The notes: generated by a model from the letters alone, not told the origin. Counted from the stretch's first letter, positions 30,610-39,061 are shown. The stretch: 64,000 bases of DNA from Paracoccus nototheniae (GCF_004335005.1 NZ_RQRT01000004.1:62001-126000); one strand, 5' to 3'. Numbers and translations are program-made.

Positions 30610-31043
30610 TTTCAACTTGGCGATTGATCCGCGCGTCGAGCCTTCCTTTGGGCGCCCTCCTGCTAGTGGGAACGGCGACATCAGCGCGAGCTGATCCGTG
30701 TGAGGGCCGCCTCCCCGGTCAACCGGGGCAGCAGTTCACCGGCACGGTGCGTTACGTGGGCGATGGGGACAGTCTTTGCGTCGGCACTTCCAATGATCCT
30801 GCGACGTGGATCGAAGTACGCCTGGCCGACTTCGACGCGCCCGAGCTTAACGCAGCGAACGGCCGACTTTCAAAATCGCTTCTCCAACAGGTGGCTTCTG
30901 GGCAAATCGTAGCCTGCGAAGCTCGCCGCGGCCGCAGCGGACGTGTGATTGTTTTCGACCGTGTCATCGCTGTGTGCCGCGTCCGCGGCCGCTCCATCGG
31001 CGACTTGTTGCGTGCACTGCATGCGCCGGAAGGCGGAAACTGA
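30606..31043 (+). CDS. Secreted staphylococcal-nuclease-like protein
   Basis: The 145-residue product begins with a signal peptide (ISTWRLIRASSLPLGALLLVGTATSARA). It then shows the thermonuclease core: YVGDGDSLCVG corresponds to the VxDGDT metal site and VRLADFDAPELN to the RLxxIDAPE motif with its catalytic Arg. RSGRVIVFDRVIAVCRV follows. Its ATG overlaps the integrase stop, so the two are co-translated, an arrangement I associate with mobile elements in this bacterial class. It may act on DNA in the periplasm; a role in transfer or competitor DNA removal is speculative. Confidence 0.75.
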   Translation: MISTWRLIRASSLPLGALLLVGTATSARADPCEGRLPGQPGQQFTGTVRYVGDGDSLCVGTSNDPATWIEVRLADFDAPELNAANGRLSKSLLQQVASGQIVACEARRGRSGRVIVFDRVIAVCRVRGRSIGDLLRALHAPEGGN

Positions 31044-31094
31044 CGCCTGCCGATTGAGCTTGAGGCGGCACACCTGTGGGGTCTAGCTGCGCCC

Positions 31095-31724
31095 ATGACC
31101 ACGCCCAATGAATCTCCCGCCATGCAATCCGCCGCTAGCGCAGCCGCCCGCTTATTCCGCGCCTACGAAGCGCACAGCGTGGCTCCAGGGCCGGACACCC
31201 TGTTCCACACGCTCACAGCGATGCACAGCCTCGACGACAGACTGAAGAAGGCCGAGGTCCAGGATTTCAAACATCTGGAAGAGTTCACCGCTTTGAAGGC
31301 GCTTCGGAATTTCGCGCACCATCAGGACGAAATCGACGCCAATGTGCGGGTGATCCCCTCGCCCGCCGTCAGCGACCTGGCCTTTCTTTGCCTGGTCCGA
31401 CGCGATCAGGTCGAACAGGCGATCGAGACGGTGGACGAGAAGTGGCGCGCCAAGACACGCGCCGCCTGCGAGAGCCGCTTCCACTGGTATGGCGAGGCGG
31501 TGAACATCAATCCCTGCCTCTTCAACTTCATGGTTCACGCCTACGAACAACTCGTCGCTGTCGGCGTAACGCCAGATCCGGCTTCAGTGGAAGCTTTCGA
31601 GACCTCGTACCAATTTGAAGCCAGCGAAGGGCACGCGCACCTCATCGACGGTCGCATGGCGGGTCCGATGGGCGCGATTGAACAGATGCTGACGACCATC
31701 GTCGCCAACCTTCCAAGCCGCTGA
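31095..31724 (+). CDS. Unknown protein with a HEPN-like R-x4-H motif
   Basis: The 209-residue protein is mostly helical with no signal peptide. The segment FTALKALRNFAHHQDEID contains R-N-F-A-H-H, which fits the R-x4-H catalytic pattern of HEPN nucleases and lies in a helix as in that fold. The rest (SRFHWYGEAVNINPCLFNFMVHAYEQL) is not recognised. It stands alone between the nuclease gene and the convergent HEPN-containing operon. There is no strong ribosome binding site. HEPN assignment is tentative. Confidence 0.5.
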   Translation: MTTPNESPAMQSAASAAARLFRAYEAHSVAPGPDTLFHTLTAMHSLDDRLKKAEVQDFKHLEEFTALKALRNFAHHQDEIDANVRVIPSPAVSDLAFLCLVRRDQVEQAIETVDEKWRAKTRAACESRFHWYGEAVNINPCLFNFMVHAYEQLVAVGVTPDPASVEAFETSYQFEASEGHAHLIDGRMAGPMGAIEQMLTTIVANLPSR

Positions 31725-31803
31725 GACGAAAAGGCGAAGTGCCGGGAGGTTGCGCCGAGATTGCACTGCAGGGTCGATCGGGCCGCGACCTCGCCGCGCG
31801 CTA

Positions 31804-32976
31804 TCAGCCTTGCCCACCCATCGTAAGACTTGCCCAGCCCGGAAACTTCCCGCGTTCGAGGATGGCCTGAACGACCCGAACGACAAGTTGATCGGCGACA
31901 TCGAGGTCGACCTTGGACTTCGATGGAAGCACGCCTGAATGGACCGCGTCAGAGCGAGCTTTGTACAGGTGCTTCATCTCGTCAAAGATCGCCCCTCGCT
32001 CACTCTCATCCTTGCCCAGCAGCCACGCGGCGCGGCTACCGATTTTATGAGTGATCTCCGTGTTCGACGTGCCGTTGTCGTGCATCAGCACGATCTCCGC
32101 CGCCATACCCAGATCAAGGGCGCGATCGACAGGATGGACCGCGAGCCGAGAGCGCCCGAGCCTGTCGATCGCCCGCGTCAGGCTGTCGCCTTCGGCGAAC
32201 GCCGAGAGTTGGCCAAATGCGAGGCTGATGGCATCAACATCAGCGGGAAAGGCCACGACCGGGTGCGATGCGAATGGACGCGCTGACAGGGTGCCGCCAA
32301 CCGCCATCGAGGCGCGTCGGTCAGCAAGGATGACCGACATCGGAAGTTCAACCGCGCCAAGGGACCCGATCAGGCAGGCAAGGCGAAAACGACGTCGCAC
32401 GGCGTCCCGCGCCGGTAATTGAGGTTGTGTTGTGCTGGTTCCGACCGGTCCGGGCGCACTTGGCGCCAAACGCTCGAAGGCGGGCGTGACAGTGTAGGAC
32501 TGGACGAGGAAACCAGTTCCAGTTGGCAGGTTCGGCCACGCATATCGCCAAGGATAGTCGAAGCCGCTGAAGATGTCAGTTGAGGCCGGCGCGAGGCGAA
32601 CGCCGCCGCCGAGGTCACGGGCCTCCGTAATCTCGACACCGAGCACAGGCGAGACGTCTTCATAGACAGCCGCGTTACGCGCCACTTCTTCGTGGAAGAC
32701 GGTGATGATGTCTTCTGGCGTCATCTTCTCGACAAGGCGATCAATCGCCCAGCCGCCGAAATTGCCGCCGACCAGTGCACCGGCGCCGTCGCCCATAAAG
32801 ACCCAAGCGGTCGCGAAGTCGGCGAAGGGTTCAGCGCGCGATAGGTGCTGGGCTACACGATGTTTCGCTTCACCGCGCCACTGCGAATAGTCGCTGCCGC
32901 TATGGATTTCGGCGAGTTCGCTGGCGATTCCGCGCAGGAAACTGACGGCGTCCCGCGAGGTGTCCGCTTCGCTCAT
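31804..32976 (-). CDS. ApeA-like HEPN domain protein
   Basis: The 390-residue protein has a C-terminal helical domain (about 280-380). It includes IGSRAAWLLGKDESERGAIFDEMKHLYKARSDAVHSG. R-S-D-A-V-H is the R-x4-H signature of ApeA-like HEPN RNases. The N-terminal ~270 residues are not recognised. It is the last gene of a leftward operon behind AbiEi, AbiEii and an unknown protein, overlapping the latter by ATGA. An RNase effector in anti-phage defence is the contextual inference. Confidence 0.65.
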   Translation of the reverse strand: MSEADTSRDAVSFLRGIASELAEIHSGSDYSQWRGEAKHRVAQHLSRAEPFADFATAWVFMGDGAGALVGGNFGGWAIDRLVEKMTPEDIITVFHEEVARNAAVYEDVSPVLGVEITEARDLGGGVRLAPASTDIFSGFDYPWRYAWPNLPTGTGFLVQSYTVTPAFERLAPSAPGPVGTSTTQPQLPARDAVRRRFRLACLIGSLGAVELPMSVILADRRASMAVGGTLSARPFASHPVVAFPADVDAISLAFGQLSAFAEGDSLTRAIDRLGRSRLAVHPVDRALDLGMAAEIVLMHDNGTSNTEITHKIGSRAAWLLGKDESERGAIFDEMKHLYKARSDAVHSGVLPSKSKVDLDVADQLVVRVVQAILERGKFPGWASLTMGGQG

Positions 32977-33821
32977 TCTTCACCCCAGCGACCGAGGTTC
33001 ACGTCGACGAACTGGACTGGATAACCCCGAGCGATGGCGCTGAAAGCCGGCTCCCCTTCGCTATGGACGGCGAGGATATGGGCGGGGCTGAGTGGCTGCT
33101 CACTGTAGAGGTCGAAGTCCTGTTTATCCGGCTGGCAACCGAGCGTGCGGCCATAGGTGGCGACCACGGCTTCGGCCGCAGAGTAGCTACGCCGGGAATG
33201 GCTGAGCGGCATGGCGATCTCCAGGACACGGGGACGGCCGATCTGTTTCAGCGTGTCCCGAATGGCCTCATCTTCCTGGCAGAAATGGGCCGCCTCCCCG
33301 CCCCAACTCTCCAGGAAAACCGCCACCCCGTCGTATTCGATGTCGATCGGATGCGAGGTCATCCAAAACATGCCTGCGCGGGCTTCGAACTGGCGCTGGT
33401 AAGGGCTGTCGGCGAACAAGCGGTCGGCGACTTCCTGGCTGAAGGCGCCCGCGACGACCTGCGCGTCGAAGCGCGACCGGATGTTGTCGAGGCTCGACGG
33501 ATAGATGCCCTTCTCTCGAACGGCGTCGATCTCCGCGTCAGTCATGCGCGTATAGTGCCAGGCCCGGATCGTCCGGGCCTCCATCAGCCGCATGATGTGC
33601 TCGTTCAACGCCAGGAACTCACCCGCATGGGGGTTCTCGGGATAGGGCGTCTTATGGTCAGAGGCCTCATGTTCGCGCGACTGGCGTCGGGAGGTGATCA
33701 TGTAGTCGCGGATGAGATCGGCGTGAGCGTCGAGATCGCCACGCAGTTCGATGTCGAACGTATCGATGTTCCAGACGTCGATGATCCCGGCGTCGCTGGC
33801 CGCACCGTTGGCGGAAATCAT
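32973..33821 (-). CDS. Unknown protein of the AbiE-HEPN operon
   Basis: The 282-residue protein starts at the ATG at 33821, which overlaps the AbiEii stop (ATGA), and its stop overlaps the HEPN gene. A central segment TIRAWHYTRMTDAEIDAVREKGIYPSSL is loosely reminiscent of the His-containing first strand of ADP-ribosyltransferase-like folds, but I cannot support that further. FLESWGGEAAHFCQEDE and VVATYGRTLGCQPDK are other conspicuous parts. No signal peptide or membrane segment. The tight coupling to a toxin pair and a HEPN gene suggests a defence function. Confidence 0.55.
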   Translation of the reverse strand: MISANGAASDAGIIDVWNIDTFDIELRGDLDAHADLIRDYMITSRRQSREHEASDHKTPYPENPHAGEFLALNEHIMRLMEARTIRAWHYTRMTDAEIDAVREKGIYPSSLDNIRSRFDAQVVAGAFSQEVADRLFADSPYQRQFEARAGMFWMTSHPIDIEYDGVAVFLESWGGEAAHFCQEDEAIRDTLKQIGRPRVLEIAMPLSHSRRSYSAAEAVVATYGRTLGCQPDKQDFDLYSEQPLSPAHILAVHSEGEPAFSAIARGYPVQFVDVNLGRWGEE

Positions 33822-34696
33822 GCGGTCTCCGCTGCTTTTGCCACGATCCGCGCGCACGACGGCCCGACCAGTCCCCACACCTTGTCGATGATCGATTCCA
33901 GCGACACGTTCTCGAGTTCTACGGACGCCGCGTAGGCGCGCCATTGGCGCTGCTTGACCTCGTCATCGACCATCTCGGCCGAAAGCCCCGGCGGCCTCTC
34001 CGTCGGGATCGCCGTCTGGCGGCGATCGAACGTCGCGGTGATCGCCGCGTCCAGATCAGCGTCGCTAATCTCAAGCGCGCGCGGGATGGCCCACAGATCA
34101 TAGTAGTCCTTCATCCGTCCGTTCAGGACGCCCAGCGCAACCATCGCCTGGAATTTCTCGGCGATCACAGTGGCGGGCGGATAGGCACGCACGTTGGGCG
34201 CAGGCAGATCCAGCAAGGTCGGGTAGTCGAGTTTCTGGGTCGCATCGGCCATGGCGTCGCCAAAGCCGATATCGATCGTCACAGGGATGCGCGTCTTTTC
34301 GAGATAGGCCACAGTCTTGAGGCGGGTGCCGCCATATTCCATCTCTTCGCGGATGGCTGTCGCGGCCAGGGCGTCGAGGTCGAAGACGAGTCCGTCCTCG
34401 CTCTCGATCGCCATGATCTCCCGGAAGTCGGCGGCCAAGCGTTCGGGGTTGGGGTCGCCATGGCCCAGGAAGTCCGCATCTCGGGTCACCCGATTGTCGT
34501 CCTCGACCCAGACCGTGACCAACATCCCGCCCTTCAGGACGAAACGGTCACGATGCTCTGAGATCGACAGCCGGTAGAGCAGACGTTCCAGCGCGAACCG
34601 CACCAACAGAACGTCAAACACCCGGCCTTCCTGACGGGCGATGTTGAGCAGCCGATCCTTGACGGACTTGGCCATGTTGGTCGGCGTTTTAGCCAT
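33818..34696 (-). CDS. abiEii: AbiEii-type nucleotidyltransferase toxin
   Basis: The 292-residue protein carries the AbiEii/AbiGii (PF08843) signature: RFVLKGGMLV (Lys55-Gly-Gly) and RVTRDADFLG with Asp73 and Asp75 as the nucleotidyltransferase metal site, followed by TRIPVTIDIGFGD and a Lys in VIAEKFQAMVALG. AbiEii toxins transfer nucleotides to targets such as tRNA and stop growth during phage infection. It overlaps the antitoxin gene by 8 bases. A second Met at 34675 is an alternative start. Confidence 0.88.
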   Translation of the reverse strand: MAKTPTNMAKSVKDRLLNIARQEGRVFDVLLVRFALERLLYRLSISEHRDRFVLKGGMLVTVWVEDDNRVTRDADFLGHGDPNPERLAADFREIMAIESEDGLVFDLDALAATAIREEMEYGGTRLKTVAYLEKTRIPVTIDIGFGDAMADATQKLDYPTLLDLPAPNVRAYPPATVIAEKFQAMVALGVLNGRMKDYYDLWAIPRALEISDADLDAAITATFDRRQTAIPTERPPGLSAEMVDDEVKQRQWRAYAASVELENVSLESIIDKVWGLVGPSCARIVAKAAETA

Positions 34697-35309
34697 TGGA
34701 CGTCAGGGCCTCGAGATAGGGTTGCATGATCTTCCACGCGCCGCCCGCTTTTGCGCCCTGAGCGATCGCGCTTGGGGTCGCCTTGCGTTGTTCGATGGCG
34801 GCGCGCAGGCCTTCTACGGCGACCGATCGATCAACCAGCTTGGAATTGCGGAAGAGGTCGGCAAGGGTCTTCGGGACAGAATAGATCGGGACCTCAACGC
34901 CAGCGATCATATGGTTCTCGACGCCCTGGCGCAGATAACGCTCGGTGAACCGCACCATGCGCATCGGGGGATAGGACTGCACCGGCGCCCAGTCGCTGGC
35001 GCCTATGGCCATCCAGATGCGGCGCGGCATTTGATCGGTCAGACCGTGAAAGGCGAGCGCCGACACAAGAGCGATCACGCCCTTGGGGACGCGTATGGCC
35101 GCCTCCGCGAGGATTTGATTCTCCTCGATCTCGGATCCACGCTTCTGGTAAACCCCGCGCGAGATACGTTCGATTTCCCCGGTCTCGACGGCGCGCGCGA
35201 TCGTTTGCGCGCTGATGCCAGCTTCACGCAGTTCTTGCGCGCGCATCATGCTACGGCCATCGAGCAGGTTTCTGAGCTGGACCCTTTGCGAATCCGGGGA
35301 AGGAGGCAT
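34689..35309 (-). CDS. abiEi: AbiEi-type antitoxin / autorepressor
   Basis: The 206-residue protein has an N-terminal winged-helix region (LRNLLDGRSMMRAQELREAGISAQTIARAVETG) and the AbiEi-like core (AEAAIRVPKGVIALVSALAFHGLTDQMP, PIYSVPKTLADLFRNSKLVD). AbiEi antitoxins neutralise AbiEii indirectly and repress their own promoter. AGGAGG sits just upstream of the ATG, and a large inverted repeat adjoins the start codon, fitting autorepression. The stop overlaps abiEii. Confidence 0.88.
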   Translation of the reverse strand: MPPSPDSQRVQLRNLLDGRSMMRAQELREAGISAQTIARAVETGEIERISRGVYQKRGSEIEENQILAEAAIRVPKGVIALVSALAFHGLTDQMPRRIWMAIGASDWAPVQSYPPMRMVRFTERYLRQGVENHMIAGVEVPIYSVPKTLADLFRNSKLVDRSVAVEGLRAAIEQRKATPSAIAQGAKAGGAWKIMQPYLEALTSNG

Positions 35310-35357
35310 GTGACTAATCCTCTAAGAGATCGCGCTCTTATCAGAGGTTTTGTCACA
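35309..35357. promoter_or_regulatory. Nested inverted repeat, probable AbiEi operator
   Basis: Reading rightward: TGTGAC (35309-35314), CCTCT (35319-35323), AAGAG (35324-35328), a 6-base centre, CTCTT (35335-35339), AGAGG (35343-35347) and GTCACA (35352-35357). All three arm pairs are complementary and arranged nearly symmetrically over 49 bases, with one 3-base insertion on the right. It touches the abiEi start codon. AbiEi proteins are known to bind inverted repeats in their own promoters, so this is the obvious candidate site. Confidence 0.6.
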
Positions 35358-35438
35358 AGTCATCATTGCAGCGCTACCCACCCCTATGCCCGCCGGTCAG
35401 ATCAGGCCGTCCGCAAAAGAACATAAATCGAACGAATC

Positions 35439-35452
35439 CGGGGTTGACCCCG
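35439..35452. promoter_or_regulatory. Palindrome upstream of the defence operon promoter
   Basis: CGGGG (35439-35443) and CCCCG (35448-35452) flank TTGA, just 5' of the -35 hexamer at 35455. It may be a second regulator site or an activator site; no T-run follows on either strand, so it is not a strong terminator. Confidence 0.3.
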
Positions 35453-35454
35453 TG

Positions 35455-35483
35455 TTGATCCGGGGGAGGTTCCGAACTAGTAT
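35455..35483 (+). promoter_or_regulatory. Promoter of regulator-methyltransferase operon
   Basis: TTGATC (35455-35460) and TAGTAT (35478-35483) are 17 bases apart. Transcription would start at or within a few bases of the ATG at 35490, so the first gene may be translated from a leaderless mRNA; no ribosome binding site is visible before that ATG. Confidence 0.5.
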
Positions 35484-35501
35484 AGGCTAATGCGCTATAC
35501 T
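35479..35501. promoter_or_regulatory. Operator-like inverted repeat over -10 and start codon
   Basis: AGTATAG (35479-35485) and CTATACT (35495-35501) form a perfect 7-base inverted repeat with a 9-base spacer. The left arm overlaps the -10 element and the right arm lies inside the first codons of the regulator gene, so a bound dimer would block transcription. The HTH protein encoded here is the natural candidate. Confidence 0.5.
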
Positions 35502-35966
35502 CAGAGCCAGATTCGCGAACTGCTTTCCATCTCGGTGGATGCTTTTCGCACGTGGCGGGACGCCATCCCCGCCCTGGCACTGCACAAAGGGCATGCCCCC
35601 AGCTTCACCCCCGGCGACGTCGTGGCCATGGCGATCGTCGCCGAACTTGTCCGGGATTTCGGCGTGCGCGTCGGGACGGTGGGCGATCGTTTCGATCAGC
35701 TCTTTAAGGAATGCGGGGGAAAATCCTGGCTCTCACTAGAAAACTGCGTCGCCTTGATCGAATCCGACAACTTCCGCCTTGTCGATGCAAGCCTTGCCCA
35801 TCGCCGCTCGCCGGACGCTTCCACCCTCTGCGTACCGTGCGCGCCGATCATAGCGCGCTTGCGCGCGGCGCTCACGGCAACCGAAATGGATCAAGTGCAG
35901 GGCCATCTGCAGTTCCCCCCAACCTCCGTGGGCATGCAGCCTGAACCGCGCAGCAAACGAGCATGA
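35490..35966 (+). CDS. MerR-like HTH regulator heading the defence operon
   Basis: The 158-residue protein opens with a helix-turn-helix like the MerR N-terminus: YTQSQIRELLSISVDAFRTWRDAIP, then a wing-like FTPGDVVAMAIVAELVRDFGVRVG. The second half (about 70-158) has two Cys close together (STLCVPCAP) but no full metal site. The start has no ribosome binding site and sits at the predicted transcription start. The stop overlaps the methyltransferase gene by ATGA, so it is the first gene of the rightward operon and probably controls it through the inverted repeat over its own start. Confidence 0.65.
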   Translation: MRYTQSQIRELLSISVDAFRTWRDAIPALALHKGHAPSFTPGDVVAMAIVAELVRDFGVRVGTVGDRFDQLFKECGGKSWLSLENCVALIESDNFRLVDASLAHRRSPDASTLCVPCAPIIARLRAALTATEMDQVQGHLQFPPTSVGMQPEPRSKRA

Positions 35967-38900
35967 CCACCACCCGGGCATCCGCATTGGCGCCGGAGTG
36001 GAAAGACCGCTTGGGGCTCACACACCGGCGCTCGCCTGAACTCTACGAGTCAGCCGAAGCCGTCAGCGACGTGCCGCACGCGCCGGCTATCCGAGCCGCC
36101 CTCACTGAAATGGGCGTATCGGCGATCTTCTGCGTTCAGGGCGTCCCGACTGTCGCGATCCTGGAAGCCGATCACTACGACCGCGCCGCGATCATCGATC
36201 TTCACGGCGCGCTCTGGAATCAGGGCTTGGCCAGCCTGTTGCTAGTTATCGCCGACGATACGCTCAGAGCGTTTTCACTCGCCCGTACTCCGTTGAGCGA
36301 TCCAGGCGACGCCTTCGAGGCCCGCTGCCTCATCGATAGCCTCAGTCTGACGACCGAAGCGCTGAGGTTTCAGAATCTCATCTACGGCGCGGAATCGGGA
36401 CGCCTCTGGAAAGACTATGGCGAGTACTTCTCCCCGAAGGAGCGCATTGACCAGGTTCTCCTCGACAATCTGAATGCGTCCCACGACCTCCTGCAAAAGG
36501 CCGCGCTCGCGCCCGATGCGGCGCAGGCCCTGCTCATCCAGGCGATGTTTATCGCCTACCTCGAAGACCGGGAGATCGTAACGCCCGCCTACTTTGCGGC
36601 CGTCTCCAAGAAGAGCGCCCAGAGTTTCTCGGCGCTGCTGGAAACAGGCGACGTCAATCTCTTCCGGTCCTTCTTTCGAACGCTCCATGCGGATTTCAAC
36701 GGCGATCTGTTCGTCGCGCCGTGCTCGTTCGAGCCCATGGGCCAGGCGCCGGAAGTCACGCCCGCCCATCTGACGATCCTGGCCCGGTTCCGGTCAGGCC
36801 GCGAAGAAATGGCGCATTCCGGGCAGCAGCGGTTCTGGGGCTATGACTTCCGCTATATCCCGATCGAGCTCGTCAGCGCCGTCTACGACCGTTTCCTCGG
36901 TGAACGCGAGGCCGAACGCCGCGCCAACGGCGCCTACTACACGCCCATGTTCCTCGCCGACACGGTCGTTTCCCAAGCTTGGGAGATGTTGCCGGATGCG
37001 ACAAGGACGACAGGAAACTTCCTCGACCCCGCCTGCGGCTCAGGGGTTTTCCTCGTCCGCTCCTTCCAGCGGCTCTGCGAACACTGGCGCGCCAAACACA
37101 AGACGCAGACGATTTCCTGGAAGACGCTGCTGTCGTTGCTGAGTCAGATCCATGGCTGGGATCTGAATGGCGGCGCCGTTCGGGTAGCCGTGTTTTCACT
37201 CTACGTCGCCCTCCTTGAGGAGGTTTCACCGCGCGACATCCGCAAACTGATCACCCGGGGGAAACTGCTCCCGGAGCTTTGGGGCAAGACCCTCGTATGC
37301 CGTGACTTTTTCGAAGTGTCGCCGGATGGCGCCCGATACGAGGTCATCATCGGCAATCCGCCATGGACTAGCCGCCGCGGTCCGGCGCGTTCGTCCGTGC
37401 AATGGAGCAAGAAAACAGGCCATCCCATGCCCGGTGGCGAAGACGCCTGGGCATTCAGCTGGAAGGCCCTGTCGCACCTCGCCGACGGCGGACTGATCGC
37501 GTTCCTGCTGCCGGCAATGGGGTTTTTGCACAACCACGCCCAGAAAACGGTCGATGCCCGTGATGCGTTCTTCCGAAAATCCCAGGTCCGCCGCGTCATC
37601 AACTTCGCTGATCTTCGGTTCCAGCTTTTCGAGAAAGCCCATCGCCCCGCAGCTCTGATCATCTACGGCAACGCGAACCCGGATAATTTCCCGTATCGCT
37701 TCGACTACTGGGCGCCAAAGGCCGACCTCAACCTGCGCATCAAGCGCGTCATCACGCTGAGCAGTACGGACAAGGCCGCGCTCGGGGTGGGCGCGGTTCT
37801 CGATAACCCGCTCATCTTCAAGCAGCGCCTTTGGATGCGCGAGCCGGACGCCAAACTCTTCGGCTACCTCGCAAGGCTTCCCAAGCTACAGGCCTTCGTC
37901 CATGATTTTGGCGGCCTAAGCCGTCGCCGCGAACAGCCGGGCGATCGATGGGTAATCGGGCAAGGCTATCAGCCGTTCAATGAAGACAGCGATAGCGATG
38001 CGCCTCCACTCGACAGCACGTATGTCGGCCGCCTGCCGGACCTGCCCATTGCAGCCTACTCACGCCTGGCACAGGCGGTGGAAGGCTTGCTGCCGGCCCC
38101 TTCATTGACGGTTCGTCGCCGCGGGTTTGAGGCCGGATTCGAAGGCTCACGCATCCTAATCCCGCGGGGGGTGGAGACCTCGCAAAACCGCCTTCGGGCC
38201 GCCTATTGCGATCAACCGCTTACGTTCCAGCATATCTTCCAGGCGATCGTGGTGCCGGACGGTCAGAGCGACCGCGCCAAGGTCCTGACGGCGATCCTCA
38301 ATAGCCGCGTGGCGGTCTGGTACGCCTTTCATGGCACCGCCTCGTTCGGTTCGGATCGACCCGAGGTCCAGCAGGCCGACCTGCTCCACTTGCCGTTCCC
38401 GTCGCCCGACGATGTCCCCGATGACGCCGCAGCCGCACAAGCCGCCCTTGAGCTGATTGCGATTGTGGACGATGCACGCCAACGCTCCAAGGAGCCGTTC
38501 TCGATGCAGGTTGATGACGGCGAGATCTTGCGAACAATCGACCGGCTGGCGTACCAATATTTCTGCCTGTCGCCCGACGAAATCGCGCTGATTGACGATA
38601 CCGTCGAGGCGATCCTTCCTGCGCTTCAACCCCATGAAGGCCACTTTCCGAAACTCTGGGGCGCGCCCGACGAGCTGCAACGGGCTCAGTACGCACACAC
38701 ATTGTCGGCCAGCCTAGCGGACTGGTTCAAGGGCAAAAAGATCGATGCGCGCCTCGTCGCGCGCGGCGCTGACCTTGCGATACTTCGCCTGCACCTGGGC
38801 GGCCATGAGGACTATGCCGAAGATGCGGCCGGCGAGCTCAGCGACGTACTTGAGCAACTAGCAGCCCACATCCACAGGCCCCTGGACGGCAATTTCCAGC

Positions 38901-39061
38901 TCATGCCGGACCTGCGCGTTTTCGTCGGTGACTGTCTCTACCTCATCAAGCCTATGCAGATGCGCTTCTGGCTGCGCTCCACCGCGCTCGCCGATGCCGA
39001 TGGGATAGCGCTCGACCTCCAGCAAGCCGCCGCCCTGCCCCAACAGCGGGGCGCGGACTGA
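35963..39061 (+). CDS. Large N6-adenine DNA methyltransferase (Eco57I/type IIG-like)
   Basis: The 1032-residue protein has an amino-methyltransferase core in the middle: NGAYYTPMFLADTVV precedes motif I FLDPACGSGVFLV (about 351-363), and motif IV is GNPPW (about 463-467), the order of gamma-class N6-adenine enzymes. The first ~300 residues and last ~400 residues are long and not clearly assigned; the C-terminal part is probably target recognition (YRFDYWAPKAD, ADLLHLPFPSPDD). I see no PD-(D/E)xK motif in the N-terminus, unlike type IIG enzymes; a separate nuclease is encoded by the next gene. It overlaps both neighbours (ATGA before, TGATG after). DISARM and BREX systems also use large adenine methyltransferases. 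Confidence 0.82.
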   Translation: MTTTRASALAPEWKDRLGLTHRRSPELYESAEAVSDVPHAPAIRAALTEMGVSAIFCVQGVPTVAILEADHYDRAAIIDLHGALWNQGLASLLLVIADDTLRAFSLARTPLSDPGDAFEARCLIDSLSLTTEALRFQNLIYGAESGRLWKDYGEYFSPKERIDQVLLDNLNASHDLLQKAALAPDAAQALLIQAMFIAYLEDREIVTPAYFAAVSKKSAQSFSALLETGDVNLFRSFFRTLHADFNGDLFVAPCSFEPMGQAPEVTPAHLTILARFRSGREEMAHSGQQRFWGYDFRYIPIELVSAVYDRFLGEREAERRANGAYYTPMFLADTVVSQAWEMLPDATRTTGNFLDPACGSGVFLVRSFQRLCEHWRAKHKTQTISWKTLLSLLSQIHGWDLNGGAVRVAVFSLYVALLEEVSPRDIRKLITRGKLLPELWGKTLVCRDFFEVSPDGARYEVIIGNPPWTSRRGPARSSVQWSKKTGHPMPGGEDAWAFSWKALSHLADGGLIAFLLPAMGFLHNHAQKTVDARDAFFRKSQVRRVINFADLRFQLFEKAHRPAALIIYGNANPDNFPYRFDYWAPKADLNLRIKRVITLSSTDKAALGVGAVLDNPLIFKQRLWMREPDAKLFGYLARLPKLQAFVHDFGGLSRRREQPGDRWVIGQGYQPFNEDSDSDAPPLDSTYVGRLPDLPIAAYSRLAQAVEGLLPAPSLTVRRRGFEAGFEGSRILIPRGVETSQNRLRAAYCDQPLTFQHIFQAIVVPDGQSDRAKVLTAILNSRVAVWYAFHGTASFGSDRPEVQQADLLHLPFPSPDDVPDDAAAAQAALELIAIVDDARQRSKEPFSMQVDDGEILRTIDRLAYQYFCLSPDEIALIDDTVEAILPALQPHEGHFPKLWGAPDELQRAQYAHTLSASLADWFKGKKIDARLVARGADLAILRLHLGGHEDYAEDAAGELSDVLEQLAAHIHRPLDGNFQLMPDLRVFVGDCLYLIKPMQMRFWLRSTALADADGIALDLQQAAALPQQRGAD

